Source of the DNA: Haplomitrium mnioides
Lineage: Eukaryota > Marchantiophyta > Haplomitriopsida > Calobryales
DNA: 27,907 nt
Direction of reading: 5' to 3'
Assembly (NCBI GenBank): GCA_049999725.1
Contig: JBNGIS010039314.1
Span: 1 to 27,907 of the forward strand
Shown: positions 1-10,082 of the stretch, one piece after another
Numbering within the stretch: the stretch's first letter is position 1
Layout of the letters: the number at the start of each line of letters is the position of its first letter
Position numbers and translations under genes: made by a program
The notes under the pieces: model-generated
Told to the model about the DNA's origin: nothing
What the model saw: the letters and a program-made list of their open reading frames with translations, nothing else
Databases searched by the model: none

Positions 1-1048
1 TCTTCCTATTACTCCTAAAACCTTTTTAGCTTATTAAACAAATTTATGCCATTGGTTTACAAAACCCAACCCAATACAATTGCCATTGCTCTAAACAACC
101 CTATCATGTTACGGAAATTAGGACTCATGCAAAGAAACTGGACCATTGCTTTAAGCAAACCCCATTTGCTGTGGATAAATTCATACTCCATTCTAAAGCT
201 GTGGATAATTCAATTCATCCTCCATTCTGACTATTGCCCCAAACGGCCCCTTACTTCCTTTGCCACAGGGTACTCAAGGGCACCAGATCTAACTCCCACC
301 CCTTCATCTGACTCCCTCCCTCCCTTGCTTAAACAACTTTCCTACTTCATTGACCACAAGATGCTCCCTCTCGGCATGCCATTATAAAGAGAAAACCTTG
401 GGAGGAAAGCCCTAGACAATTGTACCCTCCCTAGTAATTATATAAAACTGTCAAACTTCCACAGAGAACTGCTCTTCATAGTGTTGGGTGTGGCACAGAA
501 GCTCTCTTGCTATAGCTCATACAAAGGCAATCTGTCCAAACATTGTTCTCTGTGCAGCAGTGTCCCAAATAGTGCAACTCATAACATGTCAAACCCTGGC
601 CAACTCTTGTCAGCCGTCAAAAGCATTCTGTGGATTCCCTTGGTGCTAATCAAACTATATCACCCACCTTGCAGATGTATTTGACTTCAGCATCACAAAA
701 TATTTCCATATTCAATATACCTGCCTGTGTAGTCCTATTTAATAAACAATCCCAGCTCCTAATTCCTATTCTATGATATAGGAGGCTTGTTAACCACCAT
801 TTGTCAACATTCCAAAATGCACAGCCAGGAGAATATTCAAGCAAAAACAATCTTGAGGGGCGACTGCCAAAGAGCTTTTACCTCATGTTTCACAATTGAA
901 TGTACAATTCGAGAACTATCAATGCATAAAATTCTAGCTACAGCCAAGCCAATTGAGATGGAGCACAACACATGAGCTCCCAACAGACCACGTTCTATTT
1001 TGTGAGATTCTTATGGTCTGAAAAGATAGTTCGAACTAAGTTGCTGTA
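1..1048. other. 3' flank of the UBC gene, no gene seen
   Basis: No reading frame here shows recognisable motifs. The part next to 1048 should hold the 3' untranslated region of the minus-strand UBC gene. I could not place a confident polyadenylation signal. The short open frames on both strands have no protein-like conservation that I can recognise. Confidence 0.5.
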
Positions 1049-4000
1049 TTATGAGTGTGTGAAGTCGAGGGTTAGTAATGGCAGAGCCATAATGCTGGCA
1101 AATACTGCAACCAAAATCGCTGTAAACCATAATGGCAACCGTTGAGACTTTTTTTGCCGCAACTCTTTTATTTGTGGATCTAATCCTGTGCTGACTTGAG
1201 AGGGTACCACATGTGCAGAAGTCTTCTCAGCTGGTACTCGTGTATTTTCTTGCTTCTGAACTTGCTCTGCTAGGAGCTCAGATGCTCTCTGTCTTTCCAG
1301 CTTCTCCACATATTCCGGGAACATCTTCCGGAAAACAGCACTGGCAAAAATGCATCAGTATATTAGCAATCCAAAAAGAATAATGATAATTGACAACAAA
1401 TTGACCAGGTCTTAGTGATTTCAAATGTCTACCCACAAAAAGGGGGGAAGTATATAATGTTCTTAGACCTGCTATTGAGTTTTAAGAAACTTGGTACCAA
1501 GAAACAGCACATTGCCTTCAGCAGCCAGGTGCTTCCTCATCTGTCTTAAGATATACCTTTTGCAGTTATGTGCAAGAGAAACTCTAGCAAGGCGTTGCTT
1601 TTCCTCATTTGTAGTGGACACACTTCCTGTTGTTGGGGTATTATCCATCTGCCAAGGTACATACCATGATGGATGTTCATTCAGTACAAAACAAAACTCG
1701 CAAACTGCTGTACTCGTGATCACCAAAGAACTAATAATTTGGTGAGAGCTTACCATAAAAGATAATAGGCCAGTGAGGATGCTGCACCCATAAAAACACA
1801 GAAAATGAGCTACAGGAACTGTAACTCCCATAAGAAGTAGAAATATCACATTCACATGAGTATTTGCAGTGTCTACTACATTACTTGTATAATTACAAAC
1901 ATATTAGTGGCTGCAATATGAAAATAAAATTTTAACAAAGCATATACATATAAGCAAGGAGATAGAGCAGAACTTGACTTGTACCTTGACACTGACCACA
2001 TAGGATTCCATGTCTCAGGATGAACTGCATGACACAATGTACACATTTTAAAAACCAATTTTACGGTAAGTGTCAAAACTTACTCAAATCAACCTGATGG
2101 CAGGAAACATCCCCACAATCATACCTAACATTTCAGCCACACCCATGAGAATGTGGAAACTAAAACAAAACACAAAAAGCTAAAATCAGAACTACATGGA
2201 ATCTCAACAGTCTAGATGAAAGCTACACCCAACTACCGCCAACATAGAGCGCAGCCATCACAATGTGATGGCAACCACAAAGTTTTGGACGAACCAGCCT
2301 GGTTGTGTGTGGGCAGGGACAAAATGGCAAAACTTCCTGCTGTGTAAATCAGTTACCTGACAGCAGGTTCCGATTATGCACAATATAGTCATGAAGATGT
2401 GGAGAGTAAAACTAACAAGATTATGCACAATACTATGCTCCACTATTGAAGCACAACATTTTATGCATCTTATCTTGAGTTTCTATCCCTTTCCGCAAGT
2501 AACAGGCAAACCCAGTCATGATGTTCCCGAGCACTCCATTGAGAATCCAAACTAATAAAAAACTGCCCACTCTAAAGCATCAGCCCATGACACTAAGTTC
2601 ACTTTAGTTTGACCTTGCCAAGGCATCAAAGAAAACACTGTTCGATGTGCTACATTCAGGGCACAGAAGGCCCCAGACCATTCACCAGTTTTCTGAGGGG
2701 CATTCAGACACAGTATGCAAGAAACCAGCAGGACCCCAGACCATTCACCCATTCTCTTAGAAGTTTTCAGGCAGAATATACAAGAAACAAGAGATACTTA
2801 CAATCACTCATAGACATGCATATTCTCTTGTGGGTAGCAAATCGTCCATTTGGAGTTAGCATGCTGCATGAAATGAAATCACAAAACAATTGTAGATAGG
2901 TTAACGTCAATAAACATACATTTGAATTTAACTCAGAAAGAAAACCATTCCAGAATGTTGACAGACCTAATGCCTGGAGGCTTGTATGGATACTCCGGGG
3001 GAAATTTGACCTTGCCATGATAAACACCACCTGCAAACCAATGTTCCTAGTGTTATGCAAACAACTCACACATACAACCAATAATCACATTGCCAGCTGC
3101 ACATTGAACTAGCAACTTTCACTAAATTGCAAAGTTCACTCAACAATCAGGTGCAATGCAAGCAAAATTAGTATTCCTAAGGCACATTTTTAAGGGACTT
3201 TTCCAACCTTCGAAAGGGGTTCCTTCACTGCCCTCCAGCACATAATCTGCAAATACACCAACATCCTGCTAAAGTACACCGCGAAGACTCTACAGACTGG
3301 AAACAATAAAACACAGTGCATTAAAGGAAATCAAAGGAGCAACCAAGCCAAGCTGTCTGTCTACTCACGCCACTCCAAAATGTCAGACGGTGTTGGTCTT
3401 GCTGATACATGCGGAACTGGATCCTGAAATGAGTCATCCATAGAGTATGAGGATCTTGACAAGGCTCGTGATTAATTTTGCGCATATTCAGGAGCATATA
3501 TTCACTTAGTTCAAAGCAGGTCAAACCGGTAACAGCCATATCAAGACATATCACATCAACACAATAGGGAATCTCTTTTGCCAGATTGATTTAAATCAAT
3601 GAAGTTTGTTTAATTTACTTGCAAACATGACGATGACAAAGTTATGAGCCATTCACACTTTCAAATGTACAATTTCTCCTGAAAGACCTAGAGAGAACTC
3701 TAAAGCTTCCACTCCCCAGGTTTGAGAAGGCCCTCTGTCAAGCTTGGTAATATATACGTTGAGTAACTGATATTGTTCCTCAACTAATTTATAATTTCGA
3801 GACTGAATTCAGTGCCAAGTCCAGAACTGAACCTAATTTACCCAGACGGGAAGAGTACAATTTTCGCGTCATTGGGAGAAAGATCCGCCATTAAGATTTC
3901 ATAGCCATGTTTGGTAAAAACAGTAACCCTCACTTCGAAAACCAGCAGAACGCAAGGCAAGATGAACACTATTCGGCTTCAAGTTTCTTCCTGGCCGTCA

Positions 4001-4335
4001 TTTTCCCTCAAAAAGGCGACCCCAGCAATAGTGCAGATATGTTTTTGCAGGTAAAAGAGGCCCCTTCTTCCCTAAAAAGAAATGAATACGAGGTGCTATC
4101 GTGAACACTATTCGACAAAAAAAAATGCTTGAGTGGGGGTGCTGCAGTGAAACAAGCGTTCATATTCTTTCCCTTAAACCGTTGGGCACTTCAGGGCGTT
4201 GGTTCCGGTCCTGAAGCCATCTTCAAACGGAACATTACGGAGGGAAAGTTTCCGATCAGTCATACAAGAAGACCTTACCTTGCATAAAGCTCTGAATTCC
4301 TTCTGAAGACGCAAAACACACCCTTTCTCAGCCAT
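1049..4335 (-). CDS. UBC33/UBC34: ER-anchored ubiquitin-conjugating enzyme E2, Ubc6/UBE2J2 type (plant UBC33/UBC34 class), nine exons
   Basis: Exons on the minus strand: 4335-4279, 3423-3369, 3246-3208, 3030-2967, 2863-2802, 2024-1985, 1781-1754, 1648-1557 and 1340-1049. Every intron is GT-AG, the phases join, and the product is 242 residues with stop TAA at 1051-1049. The start ATG at 4335 sits in a good context (GCCATGGCTG) and opens with MAEKGCVLRLQKEFRALCK, typical of the family. The UBC fold covers about residues 1-150. It has SARPTPSDILEW, FPPEYPYKPPG, and TPNGRF where most E2s have HPN. The likely catalytic Cys87 is in KRICMSMSDF, followed by HPETWNPMWSVSSILTGLLSFM and TPTTGSV. A charged linker leads to a C-terminal hydrophobic segment at about 214-235 (LPLWFTAILVAVFASIMALP), so the protein should be tail-anchored in the ER membrane. 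Family knowledge: these E2s pass ubiquitin to ER-associated degradation ligases. The length matches plant homologues, and no frameshift or missing key residue was seen. The UBC33 versus UBC34 choice is not resolved. Confidence 0.95.
2671..2797. repeat. 63-bp tandem duplication inside UBC intron 5
   Basis: The block starting CCCCAGACCATTCACC at 2671 recurs at 2734, and the end mark CAAGAAAC occurs at 2718 and 2781, both 63 bp apart. The second copy ends four bases from the exon 5 donor (GT at 2801-2800, minus strand). The two copies differ at many positions, so the duplication is not recent. Confidence 0.75.
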
Positions 4336-5160
4336 GGCCCACTTCACTTACACTTCATGCAGCCACTGAAAACACGTTAGACTTTTTAAGTTCCTCTTCA
4401 ACTGACGCCTAGCCACAATCCGATGGTGCGTTTACACTCCAAATCGTCAACGCCAAAATCAAAGGACAAACCGCAACTTCGGAACGGACCAACGACTAAA
4501 ACCCGCCTTGCATGTCCTCAACAGACAGACACACACACACAGAACCCGATCCCCTGCGAGTACACAGTCTCCCGGCCTTTCCACCAATCAATCCACGTAT
4601 CCCAACCCCTTTACTTCACCAAAGCGAACTTTCTCTGGGCCAAAAAAGGCTCAAAAGAAAGCTGCACAACAATTGCACACACATCGACCTACGCCCTCCT
4701 CCCTAACATCCAAAAATCTCCGTTCTCAACTCCCAATGAATACTGAAACCAACAATCGCAAGGCCGATAAACGCATTGATGACATAAAAAGAAGCAAATG
4801 CAGGTCAGTTCTCTACACGCAACGAAGTCGCGTTAGGGCATACGGCCTACGGCAAGCTTGCCACGTGCCTGGTTACCATTAGCTACATGTCAAATACCCT
4901 GGTGTCATACTCCAAGGGTTGGTCCAATGGTAGATCTCCACTTCAGTAGAGCAGAAGTTCAACCAATGGACGATACGCAGATAAACATACACGTGATTTG
5001 CGGACGCGGTAGTTTTTTTTTTTTCTTACATTCTTTCGATTTAGTGTCTGCTACTACTAAAATAGAGCTAGGTCCATTATCCCCGTGCCAAAGCGGTGAC
5101 AAAGAAATGTTTGCACCGTTAGCTGCGCAGTGTTTTCTCCATATGTCTTCTTCATGAAGT
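4336..5160 (-). promoter_or_regulatory. 5' untranslated region and promoter region of the UBC gene
   Basis: This is the upstream flank of the minus-strand UBC start. It holds a CACGTG G-box at 4862-4867, a second ACGTG core at 4991-4995, and CCAAT pentamers at 4924-4928 and 4963-4967. I did not find a properly spaced ERSE (CCAAT-N-CCACG), so ER-stress control is not shown by sequence. Transcription start and TATA box are not assigned. A 99-codon plus-strand open frame at 4858-5157 has no recognisable motif and is probably chance. Confidence 0.45.
4521..4542. repeat. AC/TG microsatellite
   Basis: A short run of AC dinucleotides after two ACAG units lies in the presumed 5' leader of the UBC gene, where it reads as TG/GT on the coding strand. 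Confidence 0.8.
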
Positions 5161-5388
5161 ATTCAATTCATGGGCATTCTTTGAAGCTTTAAGTAATCAA
5201 GCCGATCAAGTAATCATAATTAATCAAGCATTTAAAAACTTTTTAAAGTCAACTTCTGATGTACATTCTTTGAGCCACGACCTTCATCAATTTCTTCCAT
5301 TTTTTGTTGCCTCTATGTTTTCATGTCCTTTCGTGTAGTTATATGTTTCTTCTCTTGTAGGTTTTTTAAACTCACTTATTTTATGTGT

Positions 5389-5735
5389 TGCTTTCTTCAT
5401 CAACTTTAACTCTGTTTGAGCATCTTAGTTTCTTTTTTTGCAGGTTTTTTGAGCTTGATAAAATTTCATGTTGTTTTTTTTTCATTGAATGTTGCATTCT
5501 TCGTTAGCCAACTTGAACATCTTAATTTCATTTTTGCAAGTTTTTTTTTATCTCAGTAATTTTATCTCAATAATTTTATCTCTTGTTTTCTTTCAATGAA
5601 TCTTGCTTTCTTTATTAGTTGGGCTTGAGTATCTTAATTTCTTTTTTGCAAGATGTAGACATTCTGCCTGCTCCGAGCAACATCTTGCTTTCTTCATGAG
5701 CCGCGTTTAAGCATCTTAATTTCTTTTTTGCAAAA
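5389..5735. repeat. degenerate ~100-bp T-rich tandem repeat, four units
   Basis: Four diverged units share the core GAGCATCTTAATTTC followed by a T run and GCAAG. The cores begin near 5418, 5514, 5626 and 5710, a spacing of 96, 112 and 84 bp. A second shared block (TTGCTTTCTTCAT or close variants) precedes each core at a similar distance. No open frame or transposon motif covers it. The surrounding 5160-6048 is otherwise T-rich DNA in which I see nothing else. Confidence 0.6.
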
Positions 5736-6048
5736 GACAAACATTATGCCTTCTTCAAGCAACACATTGGCCTCCTTCTCATTCGACTTTTGTTTTCTTC
5801 AACTTGATTGAGCTTCTACCTTCTTCAAGCAGCAAAGTCGTTAGTCAGTTTTTCTTCACTCATCTTCATGTATCATCTTTTCAAGTATTTTTCTTCATTT
5901 TTTTTATCCTCTTTTCATCTCGCACACGCAATTCTTTATCGAGCAGATTTTGGGTTTTTTAAATCATCTTCATAAGAGTATTCATTGAGTCTAGAAATTT
6001 GGAGAAGCTCATATGTTGCGAGTTTTATGATCCAACTTAGTATTCAGT

Positions 6049-6540
6049 TGTAACGACTACTAACTTTAGTAAAAAATAATTAAAAATAGAGTAAGGTGTA
6101 AAGTCAATTGTGTCTTCAATATTAAGTTTGGGTATCAAAAAGCGGTGGCTATTATAGAGAGAAGTACACATAGCAAGAGGAGAGAAAGTCAATGAATTAA
6201 AGTGAAAGAGAAAGTCTAAAAAGACAACTTTAGAAGAGAATAAATACATGTGGCAAACAAAAGATTAAAGGAAGTAGAAGGCTCTAAGACAATGACATAT
6301 AGCAAAAAGCAAAATAAAATTAAAGGGTAGTCCAATCAAAGTGAGAGAAAAAAGTGGTTCATTGAGAAGATGATAGAAAAGAAACCAATGGGATTCCTCT
6401 ACATATGTAAGTCCATTGCTTTCTATTTAGTATATAAAGAGATGAGAGTGCATTGTTGGGCATCTCTTATCTTATAAGTTTGGGAAGTTTCTTGTGCGCT
6501 ACTTTTTGTGCTAACTTTTATGTGTAATATATGCATTACA
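6049..6540 (+). repeat. 5' long terminal repeat of a plus-strand LTR retrotransposon
   Basis: The right end is fixed by the primer-binding site: the repeat ends GCATTACA at 6540, and a canonical tRNA-binding sequence starts two bases later. The left end is inferred at TGTAACG (6049), giving a TGTAA...TTACA pair of short terminal inverted repeats and a length of 492 bp. A TATA box (TATATAAAGA, 6431-6440) stands about 100 bp before the right end, as expected for a U3 promoter with a short R-U5. The matching 3' LTR was not found in the window. The left border is the least certain part. Confidence 0.6.
6431..6438 (+). promoter_or_regulatory. TATA box in the 6049-6540 LTR
   Basis: TATATAAA lies 110 bases before the LTR end. 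Its position fits the U3 promoter of a plant LTR retrotransposon. Confidence 0.55.
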
Positions 6541-6541
6541 A

Positions 6542-6553
6542 TGGTATCAGAGC
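6542..6553 (+). other. primer-binding site for initiator-methionine tRNA
   Basis: TGGTATCAGAGC is the standard plant retrotransposon primer-binding site, complementary to the 3' end of initiator tRNA-Met. It follows the LTR end after a single base. Bases 6554-6657 look like the beginning of the element's untranslated leader. At 6658 the sequence changes to an oppositely oriented LTR. Confidence 0.9.
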
Positions 6554-6657
6554 TTGGTCTTCTCTAAAAAGTGTAGATTACCCTTCTTTGGAGAAGTATT
6601 AAAGACCTTTTGGAGTAGCGAAATCTCTACTTTGCACTAACTCCAAAAGAGTTAAAT

Positions 6658-6998
6658 TGTAAAAGAACTCAAGGACCAAATCCAAATGAGTAAGAGCTCA
6701 TAATGAACTCTAATAGAGTTCTTCAACCAAAAGGAACCAAAGCACCCAAGTGATTCAAGAGGAACTCCAGAATAAGAAGTGGGGCTAAGAAGCCCTTCTA
6801 TTTATACAAGAGTAGAGGGTGTCATCTCTCTTTCTTCAATTACAAGTTACTTCTAATTTAAACCCTTTAAGTGACTCTCTACTAAAAGTAACTTCAAATG
6901 TAAATAATCTTATCTCAACCTTAAAAGTGGGTCTACACCACTTCCTTCACTCCTCTCTATTTTTGTATATAGCACAATCTTATGCTTGCACTATTACA
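6658..6998 (-). repeat. 3' LTR of chromovirus copy A (short LTR form)
   Basis: On plus the repeat runs from TGTAAAAGAACTC to GCACTATTACA, so it has TG...CA ends and TGTAA/TTACA inverted tips. It matches the LTRs at 17367-17880 and 19587-20113 along its length. At 341 bp it is shorter, because it lacks one copy of an internal ~71-bp duplication and a stretch near the TATA box. It lies 13 bp beyond the stop codon of the pol remnant on the same strand, as expected for a 3' LTR. Confidence 0.8.
6798..6806 (-). promoter_or_regulatory. TATA box of the chromovirus LTR
   Basis: Read on minus the site is TATAAATAG followed by AAGGGCTTC. The equivalent site in the LTR at 19587-20113 is TATAAATAA (19829-19837). 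In the LTR at 17367-17880 it is mutated to TATACAAATAG. Confidence 0.6.
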
Positions 6999-7011
6999 TA
7001 ATTCTCGCATT

Positions 7012-10000
7012 CTAATTGATGACGTCCTCGTCATTCCCGCAACTTTCAAATATTTGAATAGTCTCTTGAGTATTCTTAAGATTTGAAGAAGGTTTCCAAG
7101 TAGCACCATGAAGTGGATATCCTTTCCACAAAATCTTGTATTGAACTTGTGGATGTCGCTCTTGTTTAATAACTCTTTCTACCAAAATGTAATCCACCTC
7201 AAATTCTTTATGATCATCAAGAACAAAAGTTAGAGGAGGAAGTTGAACACGATTTGGAAAAGAAGATGAACTATGAACAAAAAACTTAAGTATATAGACA
7301 TGAAACGCATGATGAATCTTTATATGAAGAGGAATGTTGAGTTTATAAGCAACGGAAGAAATAACATGAGAAATAAAGAAATGACCAATCCAAGCATGAG
7401 ATAATTTACAGATTTAAGTATCTAAAGACAATGGGAGGTCGTGAGTAGATAGCATAACTTGGTCATGTAAAGCATAAAAGTAATAACAATAACTACTATC
7501 GGTATATTTTTTGTCAATTTTGAGCAGTAGTAAGATGGTTGCGGGCATCTTGCAAGGAAGAAGATAAACGAGAAAAAAAAATAGAAATACTTAGAACATT
7601 AGAAGAAGAAGGAGAAAGCAAACCATCAAGAACAAGAGGATGTTGACCCGAATTAAAAAAGAAAAGAGAAAACCCTGTACTTACTTGTTTGGGGTTGTTG
7701 TAGGCAAACTCCACAACCAACAAGAAACTATCCCAATCGGTATGATGAACATTGATGAATGCTCAAAGCATATCTTTCACAATGCAATTAGCGCACTCTA
7801 TTTGCCTATCTGTTTGAGAATGATAAGTAGTAGATATAGAGAGTTTGGTGCCTAAAAGTATGAACAACTCTCACCATAACTTTCCAATAAATTGTGGATC
7901 TCTATCAAATATTAATACCTTTGGCATGTCATGATATCAAAAGACTGTATCAAAGTAAGTCTTTGCCAATTGTAGAGCATCCACTGTATCCACTATCAAT
8001 GCTAAATGAATTCATTTGCTTAGCTTATCTACAAACACCACAATGGTAGTAAACCCACGAGGCGTGGTTGGAAGCAACGTGATCAGATTTAAACTTACAT
8101 GTTGCCACTGAGCAATAGGAATCAGTAATGGTTGAAGAAGACTAGCTGGTTTTTGATTTGAACCCTTGTTTGGTTGACAACTCTCATAAGAACGAACAAA
8201 GCCACGAACAACTTGAGCTAGATTTGGCCACCACCAAGTGTATTGAAGCAACTCCATAGTCTTGTCTACATCAAGATGCCTAGAGATTGGAATGTCATGT
8301 GCTTCTTGCAAACGGGTCATTCAAAGCGCATCATCTTGTGGAGCATATATTTGATATCCTTGATAGAGAATACCATCCCAAATAGAAAAAGCATGATACT
8401 CACTATCTTTGACTGCCAAACGTGCCTTAACAAGATTAAAGAAGGCATCTCCATGTAACTTTTATCAAAAGTTGTCACTAGTTGCTTCATCAAGATGCAG
8501 TATGCTAACATTTGCAACCTCCAATGTATTTAGACGATGATCTGGTCTTCGTGATAATGTATCAGAAACAGTATAGAATCTTTCCGGCTTGTACTCCAAC
8601 TTGACATCAAAGAGCTATAGCTTATCTTCTAATTGATAATAACGACTTGTCATATTTTCCAAGTGAATTTATTACAGCAAGGGTTTGTGATCGATGTGCA
8701 TAAGTACATGCTTTCCTAAAAGATAATGTCTCCAAACTTTTGTAGCATAATCCATTGCCAATTGCTCTCTATCCCTTGCAGAATAATTTCTCTCTGCTGC
8801 ATTTAGCTAGTATGACACGAAGGCAATTGGATGAAGTGCATCTTCAAACTCTTACTATAACACTGCTCTAATAACAAAATTAGAGGAATCAAAATCAACT
8901 ATGCAATGTGTCTTTGGATCATACAGTTGTAGAATTAGACAAAAAGACATGGCATCCTTGAGTTGTTGAAATACCTCTTGCTCTTTGGTCGTCTATTGAA
9001 ACTTTGCCTCTTTGCCCAACAAATCTGTAAGCGGTGCAACAATATAAACATAGTAATGGATGAATCTTCGATAAAAACTTGCCAATCCATAGAAAGCTTG
9101 AATATCCTTGGCATTATTTGGCATTGGCCACTTTGTAATAGCCTTAATCTTCTCTTCCTCCATCTTAATGCCATCCACAAACACTTTATGATCTAGATAA
9201 GTTGCCTCTTGCTTCCAAAACTCACACTTGGACTTCTTGCAATAAAACTTCCGATTGCATAATCTTTGCAATACTTATTTAAGATGATCACAATGCTCAA
9301 CTTCACTTTTACTAAAGATGAGTATATCGTCCAAAAACACCAACATTGACTTATCCAATAAACTATCAAAAACTCGATGAATTTGACTCATGAATATTCT
9401 TGGAGCATTAGTAAGGCCAAATGTAAGAACCTTCTATATAGAATGTCCATACCTTGTATGAATAGTCATCTTTGGCACATCGCTTAGCTTGATAGAAATT
9501 TGTCAATAACCACTTTGAAGATCCAACTTAGAAAAAAATCGCGCACCACTCAATTGACCCAACAAATCATCAATACAAGGTAGAGGATAGTTATTCTTCA
9601 CTGTTTGATTGTTCAAACCTTGATAATTTGTACATAGACAAAATCCACCATCTTTCTTTAGCACAAAAAAATACCGGAGCTCCCCAAGACAAAGTACTAT
9701 GTTGAATGAAATCCTTCTCAAGAAGATTAATCAATGTCTTTCGAAGCTCCTCTAATTCTTGTAGTGATGACCAATATATAGATCGATTATAAGGAGTACT
9801 TATTGGTATTAACTCAATCAGAAAAGGTATTCCGCGATCATGTGGTAAACTTTTTGGCAAATCCTTCGGAAACATATTTGCAAACTCCTTCAAAATATCA
9901 TCTATCATTAAGGTAGGTTCATTTTTTCCTCCCTTCTTACTCAAGTCCATGATGGGCTTGATCTAAACAACAAATATAGGCAACTCTTGCTCCATTGAAT

Positions 10001-10070
10001 TAACATGTTGATTTGATTTAGGCTTCTTCACCAATAGTATCGAACACCTCAAAAGAAATTTCTTACCTTG
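7012..10070 (-). pseudogene. decayed pol polyprotein (RT, RNase H, integrase, chromodomain) of copy A
   Basis: Reading minus from 10070: the pre-RT linker (about 9950-9780) is followed by RT blocks [12 protein letters not shown] and [13 protein letters not shown] (9720-9503) and the RT catalytic FLDDILIFSK (about 9340-9310). Next come FYCKKSKCEFWKQE and FYRRFIHYY (9271-8993), then RNase H remnants. The integrase zinc finger (8320-8012) keeps AHD...H...SCQ but has Tyr where the first Cys should be. The integrase core follows with VVEFAYNN (7723-7514). The end is VAYKLNIPLH and a chromodomain QYKILWKGYP...ATWKP (7197-7012), which marks the chromovirus lineage. Many stops and frameshifts break it, so it cannot make a working polyprotein. 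Confidence 0.88.
7025..9695 (-). repeat. left arm of a large imperfect inverted repeat
   Basis: This arm mirrors 10083-12752. The same landmarks lie symmetrically about 9889: KKDGG near 9660 and 10118, chromodomain end near 7030 and 12750. Stretches compared by eye around the RT block look roughly 90% identical. The spacer at 9696-10082 belongs to copy A only. Confidence 0.8.
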
Positions 10071-10082
10071 TAAGGTAACTTG

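Larger units (their letters stand above)
6658..10079 (-). mobile_element. Ty3/gypsy chromovirus copy A, 5' part missing
   Basis: This minus-strand element runs from about 10079 (the region between protease and reverse transcriptase) through reverse transcriptase, RNase H, integrase and chromodomain to the 3' LTR at 6998-6658. Gag, protease and the 5' LTR are absent. At about 10079 it abuts a second copy of the same family on the opposite strand. A polypurine-like stretch (6999-7013) separates the stop codon from the LTR. Confidence 0.85.

Noticed and set aside
2767-3554. Separate minus-strand open frames at 2767-3081 and 3321-3554 as independent small genes
   Set aside because: They are chance extensions through introns around UBC exons 2, 4 and 5; the spliced model explains the conserved parts exactly.
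4423-4882. Three overlapping plus-strand open frames (64-124 codons) upstream of the UBC gene
   Set aside because: All overlap in different frames with Thr/Pro/Ser/His-rich low-complexity text, in the presumed 5' leader and promoter of the opposite-strand gene.
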